Shown here: positions 17,187 through 25,953 of the stretch, in pieces
How the letters are laid out: the number at the start of each line of letters is the position of its first letter
Position numbering within the stretch: position 1 is the first letter of the stretch
DNA from: Pseudomonas sp.
GTDB taxonomy: Bacteria; Pseudomonadota; Gammaproteobacteria; Pseudomonadales; Pseudomonadaceae
Assembly (NCBI GenBank): GCA_022448005.1
Contig: JAKUTK010000016.1
Span: 42,572 to 93,803 of the forward strand
Length of the DNA stretch: 51,232 bases
Direction: 5' to 3'
Position numbers and translations under genes: made by a program
The notes under the pieces: model-generated
Databases searched by the model: none
What the model was told of the DNA's origin: nothing
Seen by the model: only the letters and a program-made list of their open reading frames with translations

Positions 17187-18011
17187 GTGTCTGTTGATCC
17201 CGATTTCGATCAGTTTCGCGTCTTTCTCGAGAAGACCTGCGGCATCCTGCTGGGTAGCAACAAGCAGTACCTGGTGTCGAGCCGGTTAAACAAGCTGATG
17301 GAGCAGCAGGGCCTCAAGAGTCTCGGTGACTTGGTCAGGAAGATTCAGGCTCAGCCGCGAAGCGGCCTGCGCGAGCAGGTCGTGGATGCGATGACGACCA
17401 ACGAAACGCTCTGGTTTCGGGATGCCTATCCGTTCGAGGTGCTGCGGAGCCGGGTTTTACCCGAGCTTTTGAAAGGCTCACCGGGTCAGCGCCTGCGTAT
17501 CTGGTCAGCAGCCTGTTCATCGGGGCAGGAGCCTTATTCGCTGTCGATGACCATCGACGAATACGAACGCAGCAGCCCTAGCCAGCCGAAAACGGCCGTA
17601 CAGATAGTAGCCACTGAACTGTCAGGGGCCATGCTTGCGGCTTCCAAAGCGGCCGAATATGACAGTCTCGCCATTGCTCGCGGGTTGTCCAGCGAGCGTC
17701 TGCAGCGTTATTTCGATGTGAAAAGCCCGGGCCGTTGGGTAGTCAAGCCGGCAGTCCGCAGCCGCGTCGAATTTCGTGTGCAAAACCTGCTCGACAGCTA
17801 TGCGGTGCTCGGCAAGTTCGACGTGGTGTTCTGCCGCAACGTCCTTATTTATTTCTCCGCCGATGTTAAGAAAGACATCCTCAAGCGGATTCACGCAACG
17901 CTGAAGCCTGGCGGATACCTGTTTCTGGGAGCATCCGAAGCGCTGAACGGCCTTCCCGAGCTGTATCAGATGGTCCAGTGCAGCCCGGGCATCATCTATA
18001 AGGCCAAGTAG
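17187..18011 (+). CDS. cheR: Chemotaxis protein methyltransferase CheR
   Basis: A 274-residue cytoplasmic enzyme that transfers methyl groups from S-adenosylmethionine to glutamates of chemoreceptors. GTG start at 17187 (MSVDPDFDQFRVFLE). The N-terminal all-helical domain (1-70) has the family's TTNETLWFRD; the SAM-binding Rossmann domain has RIWSAACSSGQEPYSL near 108-123, and FDVVFCRNVLIYF and LKPGGYLFLGASE follow. It is paired with cheV, as in other pseudomonads. A strong hairpin at 18063 follows before flgB. Confidence 0.93.
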   Translation: MSVDPDFDQFRVFLEKTCGILLGSNKQYLVSSRLNKLMEQQGLKSLGDLVRKIQAQPRSGLREQVVDAMTTNETLWFRDAYPFEVLRSRVLPELLKGSPGQRLRIWSAACSSGQEPYSLSMTIDEYERSSPSQPKTAVQIVATELSGAMLAASKAAEYDSLAIARGLSSERLQRYFDVKSPGRWVVKPAVRSRVEFRVQNLLDSYAVLGKFDVVFCRNVLIYFSADVKKDILKRIHATLKPGGYLFLGASEALNGLPELYQMVQCSPGIIYKAK

Positions 18012-18062
18012 CCTTGACCTTTTGGCGGACTAGCGGCAGGAATCTGTCGCTTCGGGCTTACT

Positions 18063-18098
18063 AAGCGGCAAAAGCATGGTCACGCTTTGCCGCTTTTG
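18063..18098 (+). terminator. Terminator after cheR
   Basis: AAGCGGCA...AAAGC (18063-18075) pairs with GCTTTGCCGCTT (18084-18095) around an 8-base loop, followed by TTTT-like sequence (CGCTTTTGA). It separates cheV-cheR from the sigma-54 promoter of flgB. Confidence 0.7.
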
Positions 18099-18154
18099 AC
18101 GCGCAACCCAAGCGTTTCTAAAAAAAATCCTTATAGATCAGATATTTGACAAAA

Positions 18155-18170
18155 TGGCATGGGCTTTGCT
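18155..18170 (+). promoter_or_regulatory. Sigma-54 promoter of flgBCDE
   Basis: TGGCATGGGCTTTGCT matches the -24/-12 consensus TGGCACG-N4-TTGCW with GG and GC exactly 10 bases apart and one mismatch in the -24 box. It lies 44 bases upstream of the flgB ATG. In P. aeruginosa these genes need RpoN with FleQ/FleR, consistent with this site. Confidence 0.85.
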
Positions 18171-18213
18171 GGTGGTTTGCTAAGCAGACTTGTATCCGGC
18201 AGAGGGCCAGATC

Positions 18214-18618
18214 ATGAGCATCAGTTTCGACAAGGCACTTGGCATCCACGAGAAGGCGCTCGGCTTTCGCGCTCAGCGCGCCGAAGTGCTGGCCAACAAC
18301 ATTGCCAACGCTGACACCCCCAATTACAAGGCGCGTGATCTGGATTTCAGCTCGGTTCTTGCTGCGCAGAACAGCAAGAATCAGGGCGGATTCGGCGTGG
18401 CCGTGACCAGCAGCAAACATATCGCTGCCGAAGGGATGGAAATTGCCGATCCTGGCTTGCGCTTCCGCACCCCTGCGCATGCGTCGCTCGATCAGAACAC
18501 CGTAGATGCTCAGGTTGAACAGGCGGCTTACGCCGAGAATGCCATCGACTTCCAGGCAAGCTTTACCTTGCTCAACAGTAAGTTCCGGGGGCTGATGAGC
18601 GCCCTGCGCGGCGAATAA
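18214..18618 (+). CDS. flgB: Flagellar proximal rod protein FlgB
   Basis: A 134-residue rod subunit. Start MSISFDKALGIHEKAL at 18214 is supported by AGAGGG; a TTG eight codons earlier is ignored. It carries the rod/hook N-terminal signature with VLANNIANADTPNYKARD and a C-terminal helix (FTLLNSKFRGLMSALRG) that together form the coiled-coil D0 domain. It is first in flgB-flgC-flgD-flgE, 14 bases before flgC, and driven by the sigma-54 site at 18155. Confidence 0.95.
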   Translation: MSISFDKALGIHEKALGFRAQRAEVLANNIANADTPNYKARDLDFSSVLAAQNSKNQGGFGVAVTSSKHIAAEGMEIADPGLRFRTPAHASLDQNTVDAQVEQAAYAENAIDFQASFTLLNSKFRGLMSALRGE

Positions 18619-18632
18619 AAGGAGCGAAAATC

Positions 18633-19076
18633 ATGTCCCTCAGCAGCGTCTTTAACATCGCCGGCAGCGGCATGAGTGCCCAAAGCACTCGCCTGAACAC
18701 CATTTCCAGCAACATCGCCAACGCCGAAACAGTCTCGTCTAGCGTTGACCAGACCTACCGTGCACGTCACCCGGTGTTTGCCACCATGCTGCAACAGGCG
18801 AACGGGTCACCGAACGAGTCGTTGTTCGCCGAACAGGATCAGGCGGGCGCTGGCGTTCAGGTGCTCGGTGTCGTGGAAGATCAGAGCGAACTGCAAGCCC
18901 GCTATGAGCCCAACCACCCGGCTGCGAACGCCGAGGGCTACGTGTACTACCCAAACGTCAATGTGGTGGAAGAAATGGCCGACATGATTTCTGCCAGTCG
19001 TTCGTTCCAGACCAATGCAGAACTGATGAATACAGCCAAAACCATGCTGCAGAAAGTTCTGACCCTGGGCCAGTAA
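18633..19076 (+). CDS. flgC: Flagellar proximal rod protein FlgC
   Basis: A 147-residue rod subunit, MSLSSVFNIAGSGMSAQS with the rod signature NTISSNIANAETV, the PNVNVVEEMADMISASR segment and the C-terminal FQTNAELMNTAKTMLQKVLTLGQ helix. AAAGGAG precedes the ATG. It is secreted by the flagellar type III system without a cleaved signal. It follows flgB by 14 bases and precedes flgD by 18. Confidence 0.96.
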   Translation: MSLSSVFNIAGSGMSAQSTRLNTISSNIANAETVSSSVDQTYRARHPVFATMLQQANGSPNESLFAEQDQAGAGVQVLGVVEDQSELQARYEPNHPAANAEGYVYYPNVNVVEEMADMISASRSFQTNAELMNTAKTMLQKVLTLGQ

Positions 19077-19094
19077 CCCTAACGAGAGATTGCC

Positions 19095-19775
19095 ATGAGC
19101 ACGACAGGCGGCGTCGGCGGTACCGGCTCGGTACTGGACCAATACCAGATCAAAGATCGCGAAGTTAAAAGCAACGACCTTGGCAAAAATGAGTTTCTGG
19201 AGCTGCTGGTGACCCAGCTGAACAACCAGAACCCGCTGGAGCCACAGGAAAACGGCGAGTTCATTGCCCAGCTCGCGCAGTTCAGCACCGTTGAAGGGGT
19301 GGAGAAACTGAACTCAAGCATGGAAACCATGCTGTCCGGCTATCAGTCATCCCAAGCGCTGCAAGCCTCTTCGCTGGTCGGCCGCAAAGTCATCGTGCCG
19401 ACCGACAAAGCAGTCGTAGATACCAGCGAAACCTTCAAGGCCAGCATCGTTCTCCCCACAACCAGCAGCAACGTGGCGGTCAACGTTTACGACAGCGCGG
19501 GCACGGTGGTCAATCGGGTCAACATGGGGCAGCAGGAGGCTGGCAACGTTTCATTCATGTGGGATGGCAAGGACTCGAGCGGCAAAACCTTGCCGCCGGG
19601 TACTTATCGGTTCGAGGCGCAAGCCACTTATCAAGGCGAGACGAAGGGCTTGTATACCCTGCTTCCTGCCAACGTTGACAGCGTCACGCTTGGACAAAAC
19701 GGCGGTGAGCTTCAGCTCAATCTGGCCGGTGTCGGCAGTATCGGGCTATCTCAAGTCCAGGTTATCGGTCAGTAA
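19095..19775 (+). CDS. flgD: Flagellar hook-capping protein FlgD
   Basis: A 226-residue scaffold that caps the growing hook and is later replaced by FlgK. The N-terminal capping motif is clear (NEFLELLVTQLNNQNPLEP, then ENGEFIAQLAQFSTVEG), followed by a FlgD Ig-like domain (about 105-190; SFMWDGKDSSGKTLPPGTYRF) set in a Tudor-like fold. Start ATG 19095 after GAGAG. Located between flgC and flgE, 31 bases before flgE. Confidence 0.95.
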   Translation: MSTTGGVGGTGSVLDQYQIKDREVKSNDLGKNEFLELLVTQLNNQNPLEPQENGEFIAQLAQFSTVEGVEKLNSSMETMLSGYQSSQALQASSLVGRKVIVPTDKAVVDTSETFKASIVLPTTSSNVAVNVYDSAGTVVNRVNMGQQEAGNVSFMWDGKDSSGKTLPPGTYRFEAQATYQGETKGLYTLLPANVDSVTLGQNGGELQLNLAGVGSIGLSQVQVIGQ

Positions 19776-19806
19776 CTACCGGCGCACCCGGTAACAGGAG
19801 CAATTC

Positions 19807-21144
19807 ATGTCGTTCAATATCGGCCTCAGCGGCATGCGTGCCGCCAGCAAAGACCTCAATGTCACGGGTAACAACATTGCTAACGCTGGCACGGCTGGCT
19901 TCAAGCAGTCCCGTGCTGAGTTTGCGGATGTTTACGCGTCTTCAGTGCTGGGCACTGGCAAGAATCCTCAGGGGAGCGGGGTGCTTCTTGCAAACGTGTC
20001 GCAGCAGTTCAATCAGGGCAACATTAACTACACCCAGAACGCGCTGGACCTCGCTATCAACGGCAACGGTTTCTTCCAGGTGAGCAATAACGGAGCGCTG
20101 AGTTACACCCGCGCCGGCTATTTCGGCACGGACAAGGAAGGCAATCTGGTCGACAATTTCGGTTATAACCTTCAAGGCTATTCGGTTGACGACAACGGCA
20201 ACATCCAAACCGGGCAAGTGAGCGATCTGAAGATTCAGACTGCTAGCCAGGAGCCTAAGGCCACTACCAAGGTTGTTCAGGGCTTCAACCTGAACTCAAC
20301 GGATATCGCTCCGACCGATACGTTTGATCGGGATGACCCGCGCACTTACAACTCTTCCACATCTACCAATATCTATGACGAGCAGGGTAACGCGCATGTT
20401 ATGACCCAGTATTTCGTCAAAGATCCGGTTGTTCCAACCGATCCAGATAGTGCGAACCGCTGGTCGATGCATGTCCTCGTTGATGGGAGGAATCCGCAAA
20501 CTCCGACCGATTTAAGTAGCGGGACTGATGCCGCCGAAATGAAGCTTCTGTTCAAGCCAGACGGTAGCTTAAGCACTATGAGCGCAGGTCCGGGGCTTTC
20601 TTACGATGCAACCACTGGGCTGGTGTCGCTAGATGGTTGGAAGCCTGCAAAGCAGGATAGTGCAGGCAACTGGAGTCTGAACAATGCGGCTACCGGAGGC
20701 AGCTTAGATGTCAAATTGGACATGCGAGGGTCTACCCAGTACGCCAGTTCATTCGCAGTGAACAGTGTCGCTCAGGATGGTTACACGACCGGCGAGCTAG
20801 CCGGCCTCGAGATCAGTGAAACCGGCGCCATCTTTGCTCGCTACACGAATGGTCAGTCCAAGGTGCAGGGCCAGATCATTCTCGCCAACTTTGCCAACGT
20901 TCAAGGCTTGACACCGGTCGGCAAGACTCAATGGGTGCAGTCCTTCGAGTCGGGCGAGCCTGTGCGCAACCCGCCTGGTAGTGGCACCCTCGGTTCCCTG
21001 CAAGCCGGCGCCTTGGAGGATTCCAACGTTGAACTTTCAGATCAGCTCGTCAACCTGATCGTGGCGCAGCGCAACTACCAGGCGAACGCCAAGACCATCG
21101 AAACAGAGAGCGCGATTACCCAGACGATCATCAATCTTCGGTAA
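19807..21144 (+). CDS. flgE: Flagellar hook protein FlgE
   Basis: A 445-residue hook subunit. The conserved ends are intact: MSFNIGLSGMRAASKDLNVTGNNIANAGTAGFKQSR and the C-terminal NVELSDQLVNLIVAQRNYQANAKTIETESAITQTIINL core; residues 75-100 (NALDLAINGNGFFQV) are also typical. The central surface-exposed region (about 140-330) is less conserved and uses more AT-rich codons than its neighbours (for example around 20330-20730), as expected for a variable hook domain. CAGGAG precedes the ATG. A terminator follows at 21196. Confidence 0.95.
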   Translation: MSFNIGLSGMRAASKDLNVTGNNIANAGTAGFKQSRAEFADVYASSVLGTGKNPQGSGVLLANVSQQFNQGNINYTQNALDLAINGNGFFQVSNNGALSYTRAGYFGTDKEGNLVDNFGYNLQGYSVDDNGNIQTGQVSDLKIQTASQEPKATTKVVQGFNLNSTDIAPTDTFDRDDPRTYNSSTSTNIYDEQGNAHVMTQYFVKDPVVPTDPDSANRWSMHVLVDGRNPQTPTDLSSGTDAAEMKLLFKPDGSLSTMSAGPGLSYDATTGLVSLDGWKPAKQDSAGNWSLNNAATGGSLDVKLDMRGSTQYASSFAVNSVAQDGYTTGELAGLEISETGAIFARYTNGQSKVQGQIILANFANVQGLTPVGKTQWVQSFESGEPVRNPPGSGTLGSLQAGALEDSNVELSDQLVNLIVAQRNYQANAKTIETESAITQTIINLR

Positions 21145-21195
21145 TCGTTACCTAGCACTGCGCGGAGCGGCGGGAAACTGCCGCTTCGTTTTCAG

Positions 21196-21219
21196 AAGGC
21201 CCCTCGGGGCCTTTTTTTT
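21196..21219 (+). terminator. Intrinsic terminator after flgE
   Basis: AAGGCCCC-TC-GGGGCCTT stem followed by a run of Ts. It splits the rod/hook genes into flgBCDE and flgFGHIJKL units. Confidence 0.9.
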
Positions 21220-21267
21220 ATTGGTAATTTCCTTATATTTCAGCGTTTTATATGTGCGTGCGTTGCT

Positions 21268-21283
21268 TGGCATATCCCTTGCT
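21268..21283 (+). promoter_or_regulatory. Sigma-54 promoter of flgFGHIJKL
   Basis: TGGCATATCCCTTGCT fits TGGCACG-N4-TTGCW with exact GG-N10-GC spacing. It lies just after the flgE terminator and 51 bases before the flgF ATG, which itself follows GGGGAGG. Confidence 0.87.
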
Positions 21284-21333
21284 TTAAACGCTGATAAGAG
21301 TTCAGTCAGCGTCAATTAGCGTGGGGAGGTTCA

Positions 21334-22074
21334 ATGGACAAGATGCTCTATGTGGCCATGACGGGTGCAAGCCAGAACGCTAAAGCCCAACAGGCGCATG
21401 CCAACAACCTGGCGAACATCTCGACCACGGGCTTCCGGCGGGACTTTGAGCAAGCGCGCTCGATGCAAGTCTTCGGAGACAGCTTTCCGGCACGTGTCTA
21501 CGCCATGACCGAGCGTCCAGGCACGGACTTCAGTTCCGGCACGTTGCAAGAGACCGGTCGAGACCTGGACGTAGCGGTTGAGGGAGATGGCTGGATAGCC
21601 GTGCAAGCGCCGGATGGCAGCGAGGCCTACGCCCGAACTGGTAGCCTGAATATCGACACGCTTGGCATGCTCAGAACCGGCGACGGTTTGCCGGTGCTCG
21701 GCAATGCCGGGCCGATCGCCGTGCCGCCAGAAGAGAAAGTGGAGATCGGAGCTGACGGCTCGATCAGTATCCGCGCGCTCGGTGAAGATCCAAATGTGGT
21801 GGTTACGGTCGATCGTTTGAAACTGGTCAATCCTGATCCCAAGCAGTTGGAGAAGGGCACCGACGGTCTTATTCGCATGAAGGATGGCCAGCCAGTCGAG
21901 GCTGACGCCGCGGTTCGCGTGACCTCAGGCTTCCTTGAAGCGAGCAACGTCAACGCCGTTGCCGAGATGACTTCGATGCTCGCGCTGTCCCGGCAATTCG
22001 AGCTGCACGTGAAGATGATGCGTACTGCCGAAGAAGACGGTGCCGCTGCGGCCCGAGTCTTGCAGATCAGCTAA
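21334..22074 (+). CDS. flgF: Flagellar proximal rod protein FlgF
   Basis: A 246-residue rod subunit starting MDKMLYVAMTGASQNAKAQQAHANNLANISTTGF, then GTLQETGRDLDVAVEGDGWI, both family marks. The C-terminal half has RVTSGFLEASNVNAVAEMTSMLALSRQFELHVKMM. Start follows GGGGAGG. It is first of the second hook/rod operon, 45 bases before flgG. Confidence 0.95.
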   Translation: MDKMLYVAMTGASQNAKAQQAHANNLANISTTGFRRDFEQARSMQVFGDSFPARVYAMTERPGTDFSSGTLQETGRDLDVAVEGDGWIAVQAPDGSEAYARTGSLNIDTLGMLRTGDGLPVLGNAGPIAVPPEEKVEIGADGSISIRALGEDPNVVVTVDRLKLVNPDPKQLEKGTDGLIRMKDGQPVEADAAVRVTSGFLEASNVNAVAEMTSMLALSRQFELHVKMMRTAEEDGAAAARVLQIS

Positions 22075-22118
22075 ACAAACTAGGCGGCGCCCGAATTCCG
22101 GCGCACGAGGAGAAGAAC

Positions 22119-22904
22119 ATGCTTCCAGCACTGTGGGTCAGCAAGACCGGTTTGTCCGCGCAGGACATGAACCTGACCACCATTTCCAACAACCTGGCAA
22201 ACGTCTCGACAACGGGCTTCAAGAAGGATCGGGCCGAATTTCAGGATCTGCTTTATCAGATCCGTCGTCAGCCCGGTGGACAGTCCAGCCAGGACAGCGA
22301 ACTGCCTTCGGGTTTGCAGCTGGGTACCGGTGTGCGAATCGTAGGCACGCAAAAACAGTTCACCGCCGGCAGCCTGCAGACCACCGAACAGCCGCTTGAT
22401 ATGGCCATCAATGGCCGTGGCTTCTTTCAGGTGCTGCTGCCGGACGGCACCGTGTCCTACTCGCGTGACGGCAGTTTCCATCTGAACGCCGAAGGCCAAA
22501 TCGTGACCTCCAACGGTTACTCGCTGGAGCCAGCGATTGTCGTGCCGCCGGAAACTCAGACCTTCACCGTGGGCGAGGACGGCACTGTGTCCGTCACAAC
22601 GCTGGGCAACCCGGCACCACAGATCATTGGCAACATTCAGACCGCTGACTTCGTCAACCCGGCCGGTCTGCAGGCGATGGGCAGCAACCTGTTCCTGGAA
22701 ACTGCCGCGAGCGGTGCGCCACAAGTCAGCACACCCGGTCTCAACGGCCTGGGCACCGTACTGCAGAACACCCTGGAAAACTCTAACGTCAGCGTGGTCG
22801 AGGAGTTGGTGAACATGATCACCACGCAGCGCGCCTATGAGATGAACTCGAAAGTCATCTCCACGGCCGACCAGATGCTGTCCTTTGTCACCCAGCAGCT
22901 GTAA
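22119..22904 (+). CDS. flgG: Flagellar distal rod protein FlgG
   Basis: A 261-residue distal rod subunit, [47 protein letters not shown]; the longer central stretch holds the FlgG-specific [39 protein letters not shown] and the end is [41 protein letters not shown] precedes the ATG. Assembled after FlgF and before the P and L rings. Confidence 0.96.
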   Translation: MLPALWVSKTGLSAQDMNLTTISNNLANVSTTGFKKDRAEFQDLLYQIRRQPGGQSSQDSELPSGLQLGTGVRIVGTQKQFTAGSLQTTEQPLDMAINGRGFFQVLLPDGTVSYSRDGSFHLNAEGQIVTSNGYSLEPAIVVPPETQTFTVGEDGTVSVTTLGNPAPQIIGNIQTADFVNPAGLQAMGSNLFLETAASGAPQVSTPGLNGLGTVLQNTLENSNVSVVEELVNMITTQRAYEMNSKVISTADQMLSFVTQQL

Positions 22905-22933
22905 CAGCCGTCAGCCGCTGGATTGAGGTGAAT

Positions 22934-23629
22934 ATGCGCCGCTTGTTGATTGTCCTTCCACTGGTGTCCGCCGTGATTATGTCCGGTTGCATGGCGCCGG
23001 CTCCGAAGCCCAACGATCCCTATTACTCGCCAGTTCTGCCGCGCACGCCACTGCCGGCCGCGCAGAACAATGGCGCGATCTATCAGGCGGGCTTCGAGAC
23101 CAATTTTTACGACGATCGTAAGGCCTATCGGGTCGGCGACATCATCACCGTCACACTCAACGAAAAAACCCAGGCGAGCAAGAATTCCAATTCGAAAATC
23201 GCCAAGGACAGCAGTGCCAACATCGGCCTGGGTTCGCTGTTCGGCGGTGCCGTATCGATGGTTAATCCGCTGACTGACAACAAGATGACGTTGGGCGCTG
23301 AATACGAAGCGTCACGGGATACCTCTGGTTCCGGTCAGGCGGGGCAGAGCAACAGCCTCTCCGGCTCGATCACCGTGACCGTGTCGGATGTGCTGCCGAA
23401 CGGCATTCTCGCGATCCGCGGGGAAAAATGGATGACTCTCAATACTGGTGATGAGTTAGTGCGAATTGCCGGGCTGGTACGTTCGGACGATATCGCCACC
23501 GACAACACCGTCCCGTCGACCCGTATTGCTGATGCCCGTATCACTTACTCCGGTACCGGCGCCTTCGCCGATGCCAGCCAGCCAGGTTGGTTGGATCGTT
23601 TCTTCATCAGCCCGTTGTGGCCGTTCTAA
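22934..23629 (+). CDS. flgH: Flagellar L-ring lipoprotein FlgH
   Basis: A 231-residue outer-membrane lipoprotein forming the L-ring bushing. The signal ends in a lipobox, VIMSGC, with Cys at about residue 19 as the acylation site. Conserved body: [49 protein letters not shown] and [24 protein letters not shown]. The ATG at 22934 is preferred to a GTG two codons earlier, since GAGG lies at better distance. It is 29 bases after flgG and 13 before flgI. Confidence 0.95.
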   Translation: MRRLLIVLPLVSAVIMSGCMAPAPKPNDPYYSPVLPRTPLPAAQNNGAIYQAGFETNFYDDRKAYRVGDIITVTLNEKTQASKNSNSKIAKDSSANIGLGSLFGGAVSMVNPLTDNKMTLGAEYEASRDTSGSGQAGQSNSLSGSITVTVSDVLPNGILAIRGEKWMTLNTGDELVRIAGLVRSDDIATDNTVPSTRIADARITYSGTGAFADASQPGWLDRFFISPLWPF

Positions 23630-23642
23630 GCAGGTACTGGCA

Positions 23643-24746
23643 ATGAAACTGTTCAGCTCGATTTTGGTTGCCTTGCTCTGTGTAGTGGTGCTTCCGGCCC
23701 ATGCCGAGCGGTTAAAGGACATCGCCACCATTCAGGGTGTACGTAGCAACCAGCTGATCGGTTACGGTCTTGTGGTTGGCTTGAACGGTAGCGGCGACCA
23801 GACGACCCAGACGCCTTTTACAGTGCAGACCTTCAATAACATGATGGCGCAGTTTGGTATCAAGGTGCCTGCGGGCGGCAACGTCCAGCTGAAGAACGTG
23901 GCTGCTGTCTCGATACACGCCGAGCTTCCGCCATTCGCCAAGCCGGGTCAGACGATCGACATCACCGTATCGTCGATCGGCAACGCCAAAAGTCTGCGCG
24001 GCGGGAGCCTGTTGATGGCGCCGCTTAAAGGGATCGACGGCAACGTCTATGCGATTGCTCAAGGCAATCTCGTCGTGGGCGGTTTCGATGCCGGCGGCGC
24101 AGATGGCTCGCGCATCACCGTCAACATTCCCTCTGCAGGCCGAATCCCCGGAGGGGCGACAGTTGAGCGACCGGTGCCCAGCGCTTTCAACCAGGGCACA
24201 ACCCTGACCATGAACCTCAATCGTCCGGACTTCACCACCGCCAAGAACATCGTGGATCACATAAATGAGCTGCTAGGCCCGGGCGTGGCTCAGGCGCTCG
24301 ATGGCGGCTCGATCAGCATTACCGCCCCGCTGGATCCTAGCCAGCGTGTGGATTACCTATCGATCCTGGAAAATCTGGAAGTGGACGTGGGGCAGGCGGT
24401 GGCCAAGGTCATTATCAACTCGCGAACCGGGACCATCGTCATCGGCCAGAACGTACGCGTTCAGCCAGCTGCAGTGACGCACGGCAGCCTGACCGTGACC
24501 ATTTCCGAAGATCCGCAGGTGAGTCAGCCAAATCCGCTTTCTGATGGGCAGACCGTGGTTGTTCCCAATTCCAAGGTTAAGGCAGAGCAGGAAGCCAAGC
24601 CGATGTTCAAGTTTGGCCCTGGCACGACTCTGGACGAAATCGTTCGCGCGGTGAATCAGGTCGGCGCGGCGCCGAGCGATCTCATGGCGATTCTCGAGGC
24701 GTTGAAGCAGGCCGGTGCCCTGCAAGCAGACCTGATTGTCATTTGA
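23643..24746 (+). CDS. flgI: Flagellar P-ring protein FlgI
   Basis: A 367-residue periplasmic P-ring subunit. The signal peptide ([21 protein letters not shown]) precedes mature [33 protein letters not shown]. Later marks: [20 protein letters not shown] and the C-terminal [38 protein letters not shown], both typical. An in-frame region upstream overlaps flgH and is not coding. It is assembled with the help of FlgA. It is 11 bases before flgJ. Confidence 0.95.
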   Translation: MKLFSSILVALLCVVVLPAHAERLKDIATIQGVRSNQLIGYGLVVGLNGSGDQTTQTPFTVQTFNNMMAQFGIKVPAGGNVQLKNVAAVSIHAELPPFAKPGQTIDITVSSIGNAKSLRGGSLLMAPLKGIDGNVYAIAQGNLVVGGFDAGGADGSRITVNIPSAGRIPGGATVERPVPSAFNQGTTLTMNLNRPDFTTAKNIVDHINELLGPGVAQALDGGSISITAPLDPSQRVDYLSILENLEVDVGQAVAKVIINSRTGTIVIGQNVRVQPAAVTHGSLTVTISEDPQVSQPNPLSDGQTVVVPNSKVKAEQEAKPMFKFGPGTTLDEIVRAVNQVGAAPSDLMAILEALKQAGALQADLIVI

Positions 24747-24757
24747 GGACAGGGATA

Positions 24758-25951
24758 ATGGAAAATCGTCTGGGACTGGGTCGACGCACACCTGACAGCG
24801 GTAGCTACTCTGACCTCAATCGTCTGAACCAACTCAAGGTCGGCAAGGATCGTGACGGTGCCGAGAACGTGCGCAAGGTGGCGCAGGAGTTCGAGTCTCT
24901 GTTCATGAACGAGATGCTCAAGTCGATGCGTTCGGCCACCGAAGTCATGTCGAAGGACAACCCGTTCAACAGCCAGGCCAGCAAGCAGTATCAGGACATG
25001 CACGACCAGCAGCTTTCAGTCACGTTATCCAAGGAAGGCGGCGGCATCGGCCTTGCTGACGTGCTGATTCGTCAGCTTAGCAAGCAGCAGGAGCCCAGCG
25101 AAAAGCCGAATCCTTTCGCCCAGGTGGCACAGACCGAAGGGGCCAAGTGGTCGAGCAATCCCAACTCGAAGATTGCTCCAGTTGACCCGGCGCGCAACGA
25201 TTCTCAGCTGCTCAATCAGCGTCGTCTGGCATTGCCGGGACGATTGGCCGAGCGCGCTCATGCGGAGGTTACAGCTGCAAATACCCAAGCGGCTCAAGCT
25301 AGCCAGGCGGGCACGGCTCAGCCTCTGGTCGATGTTGACTGGAAGGCTGCTACCGCTTTCGCAGCGCCTCAGGACGCGCCGTTGACCATCAACGGCGTCG
25401 AGGCGACTGCTCCAAGCGCGCCGAGCAAGACGCGTTTCAGCTCGCCCGCAGAATTCATCGCCACGATGCTGCCGATGGCTGAAAAAGCGGCGAAGCGCCT
25501 AGGTGTCGAGCCGCGTTTCCTCGTGGCACAAGCCGCGCTTGAAACCGGTTGGGGCAAATCGATCATCAAGCAGAAGGACGGCACTAACAGCCACAACCTG
25601 TTCGGCATCAAAGCCACGGGGTGGGACGGTGCGTCCGCGAAGGTCACCACGACCGAGTACGTCAATGGCAAGGCAACCAAAGAGGTTGCCGGGTTTCGGG
25701 CATATGACTCGTTCGAACACAGCTTTAACGATTACGTCCGGCTGTTGGAAAACAACGATCGTTACAAGCCAGCCCTTCAGGTGGCCAGTGCGTCTGGCAA
25801 CTCCGAGCGTTTCGTCAACGAACTGCAGCGGGCAGGTTATGCAACTGACCCGCAGTACGCACGCAAGATCAACCAGATCGCTCGCAAAGTGCAGACCTAT
25901 CAGACAATTGCCGACGCCAGCACGTCGCCCGCCGTTCGGACTAGAGGTTAA
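24758..25951 (+). CDS. flgJ: Flagellar peptidoglycan hydrolase / rod cap FlgJ
   Basis: A 397-residue two-domain protein: an N-terminal rod-capping domain (about 25-105, FESLFMNEMLKSMRSATEVM) and a C-terminal beta-N-acetylglucosaminidase domain (about 235-395, FIATMLPMAEKAAKRLGVEPRFLVAQAALETGWGKS, the E in QAALETGWG being the likely catalytic acid) that opens peptidoglycan for the rod. A poorly conserved Ala/Gln-rich linker joins them. Start MENRLGLG at 24758 is chosen for AGGACAGGG upstream. It ends 2 bases before flgK. Confidence 0.94.
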   Translation: MENRLGLGRRTPDSGSYSDLNRLNQLKVGKDRDGAENVRKVAQEFESLFMNEMLKSMRSATEVMSKDNPFNSQASKQYQDMHDQQLSVTLSKEGGGIGLADVLIRQLSKQQEPSEKPNPFAQVAQTEGAKWSSNPNSKIAPVDPARNDSQLLNQRRLALPGRLAERAHAEVTAANTQAAQASQAGTAQPLVDVDWKAATAFAAPQDAPLTINGVEATAPSAPSKTRFSSPAEFIATMLPMAEKAAKRLGVEPRFLVAQAALETGWGKSIIKQKDGTNSHNLFGIKATGWDGASAKVTTTEYVNGKATKEVAGFRAYDSFEHSFNDYVRLLENNDRYKPALQVASASGNSERFVNELQRAGYATDPQYARKINQIARKVQTYQTIADASTSPAVRTRG

Positions 25952-25953
25952 AC

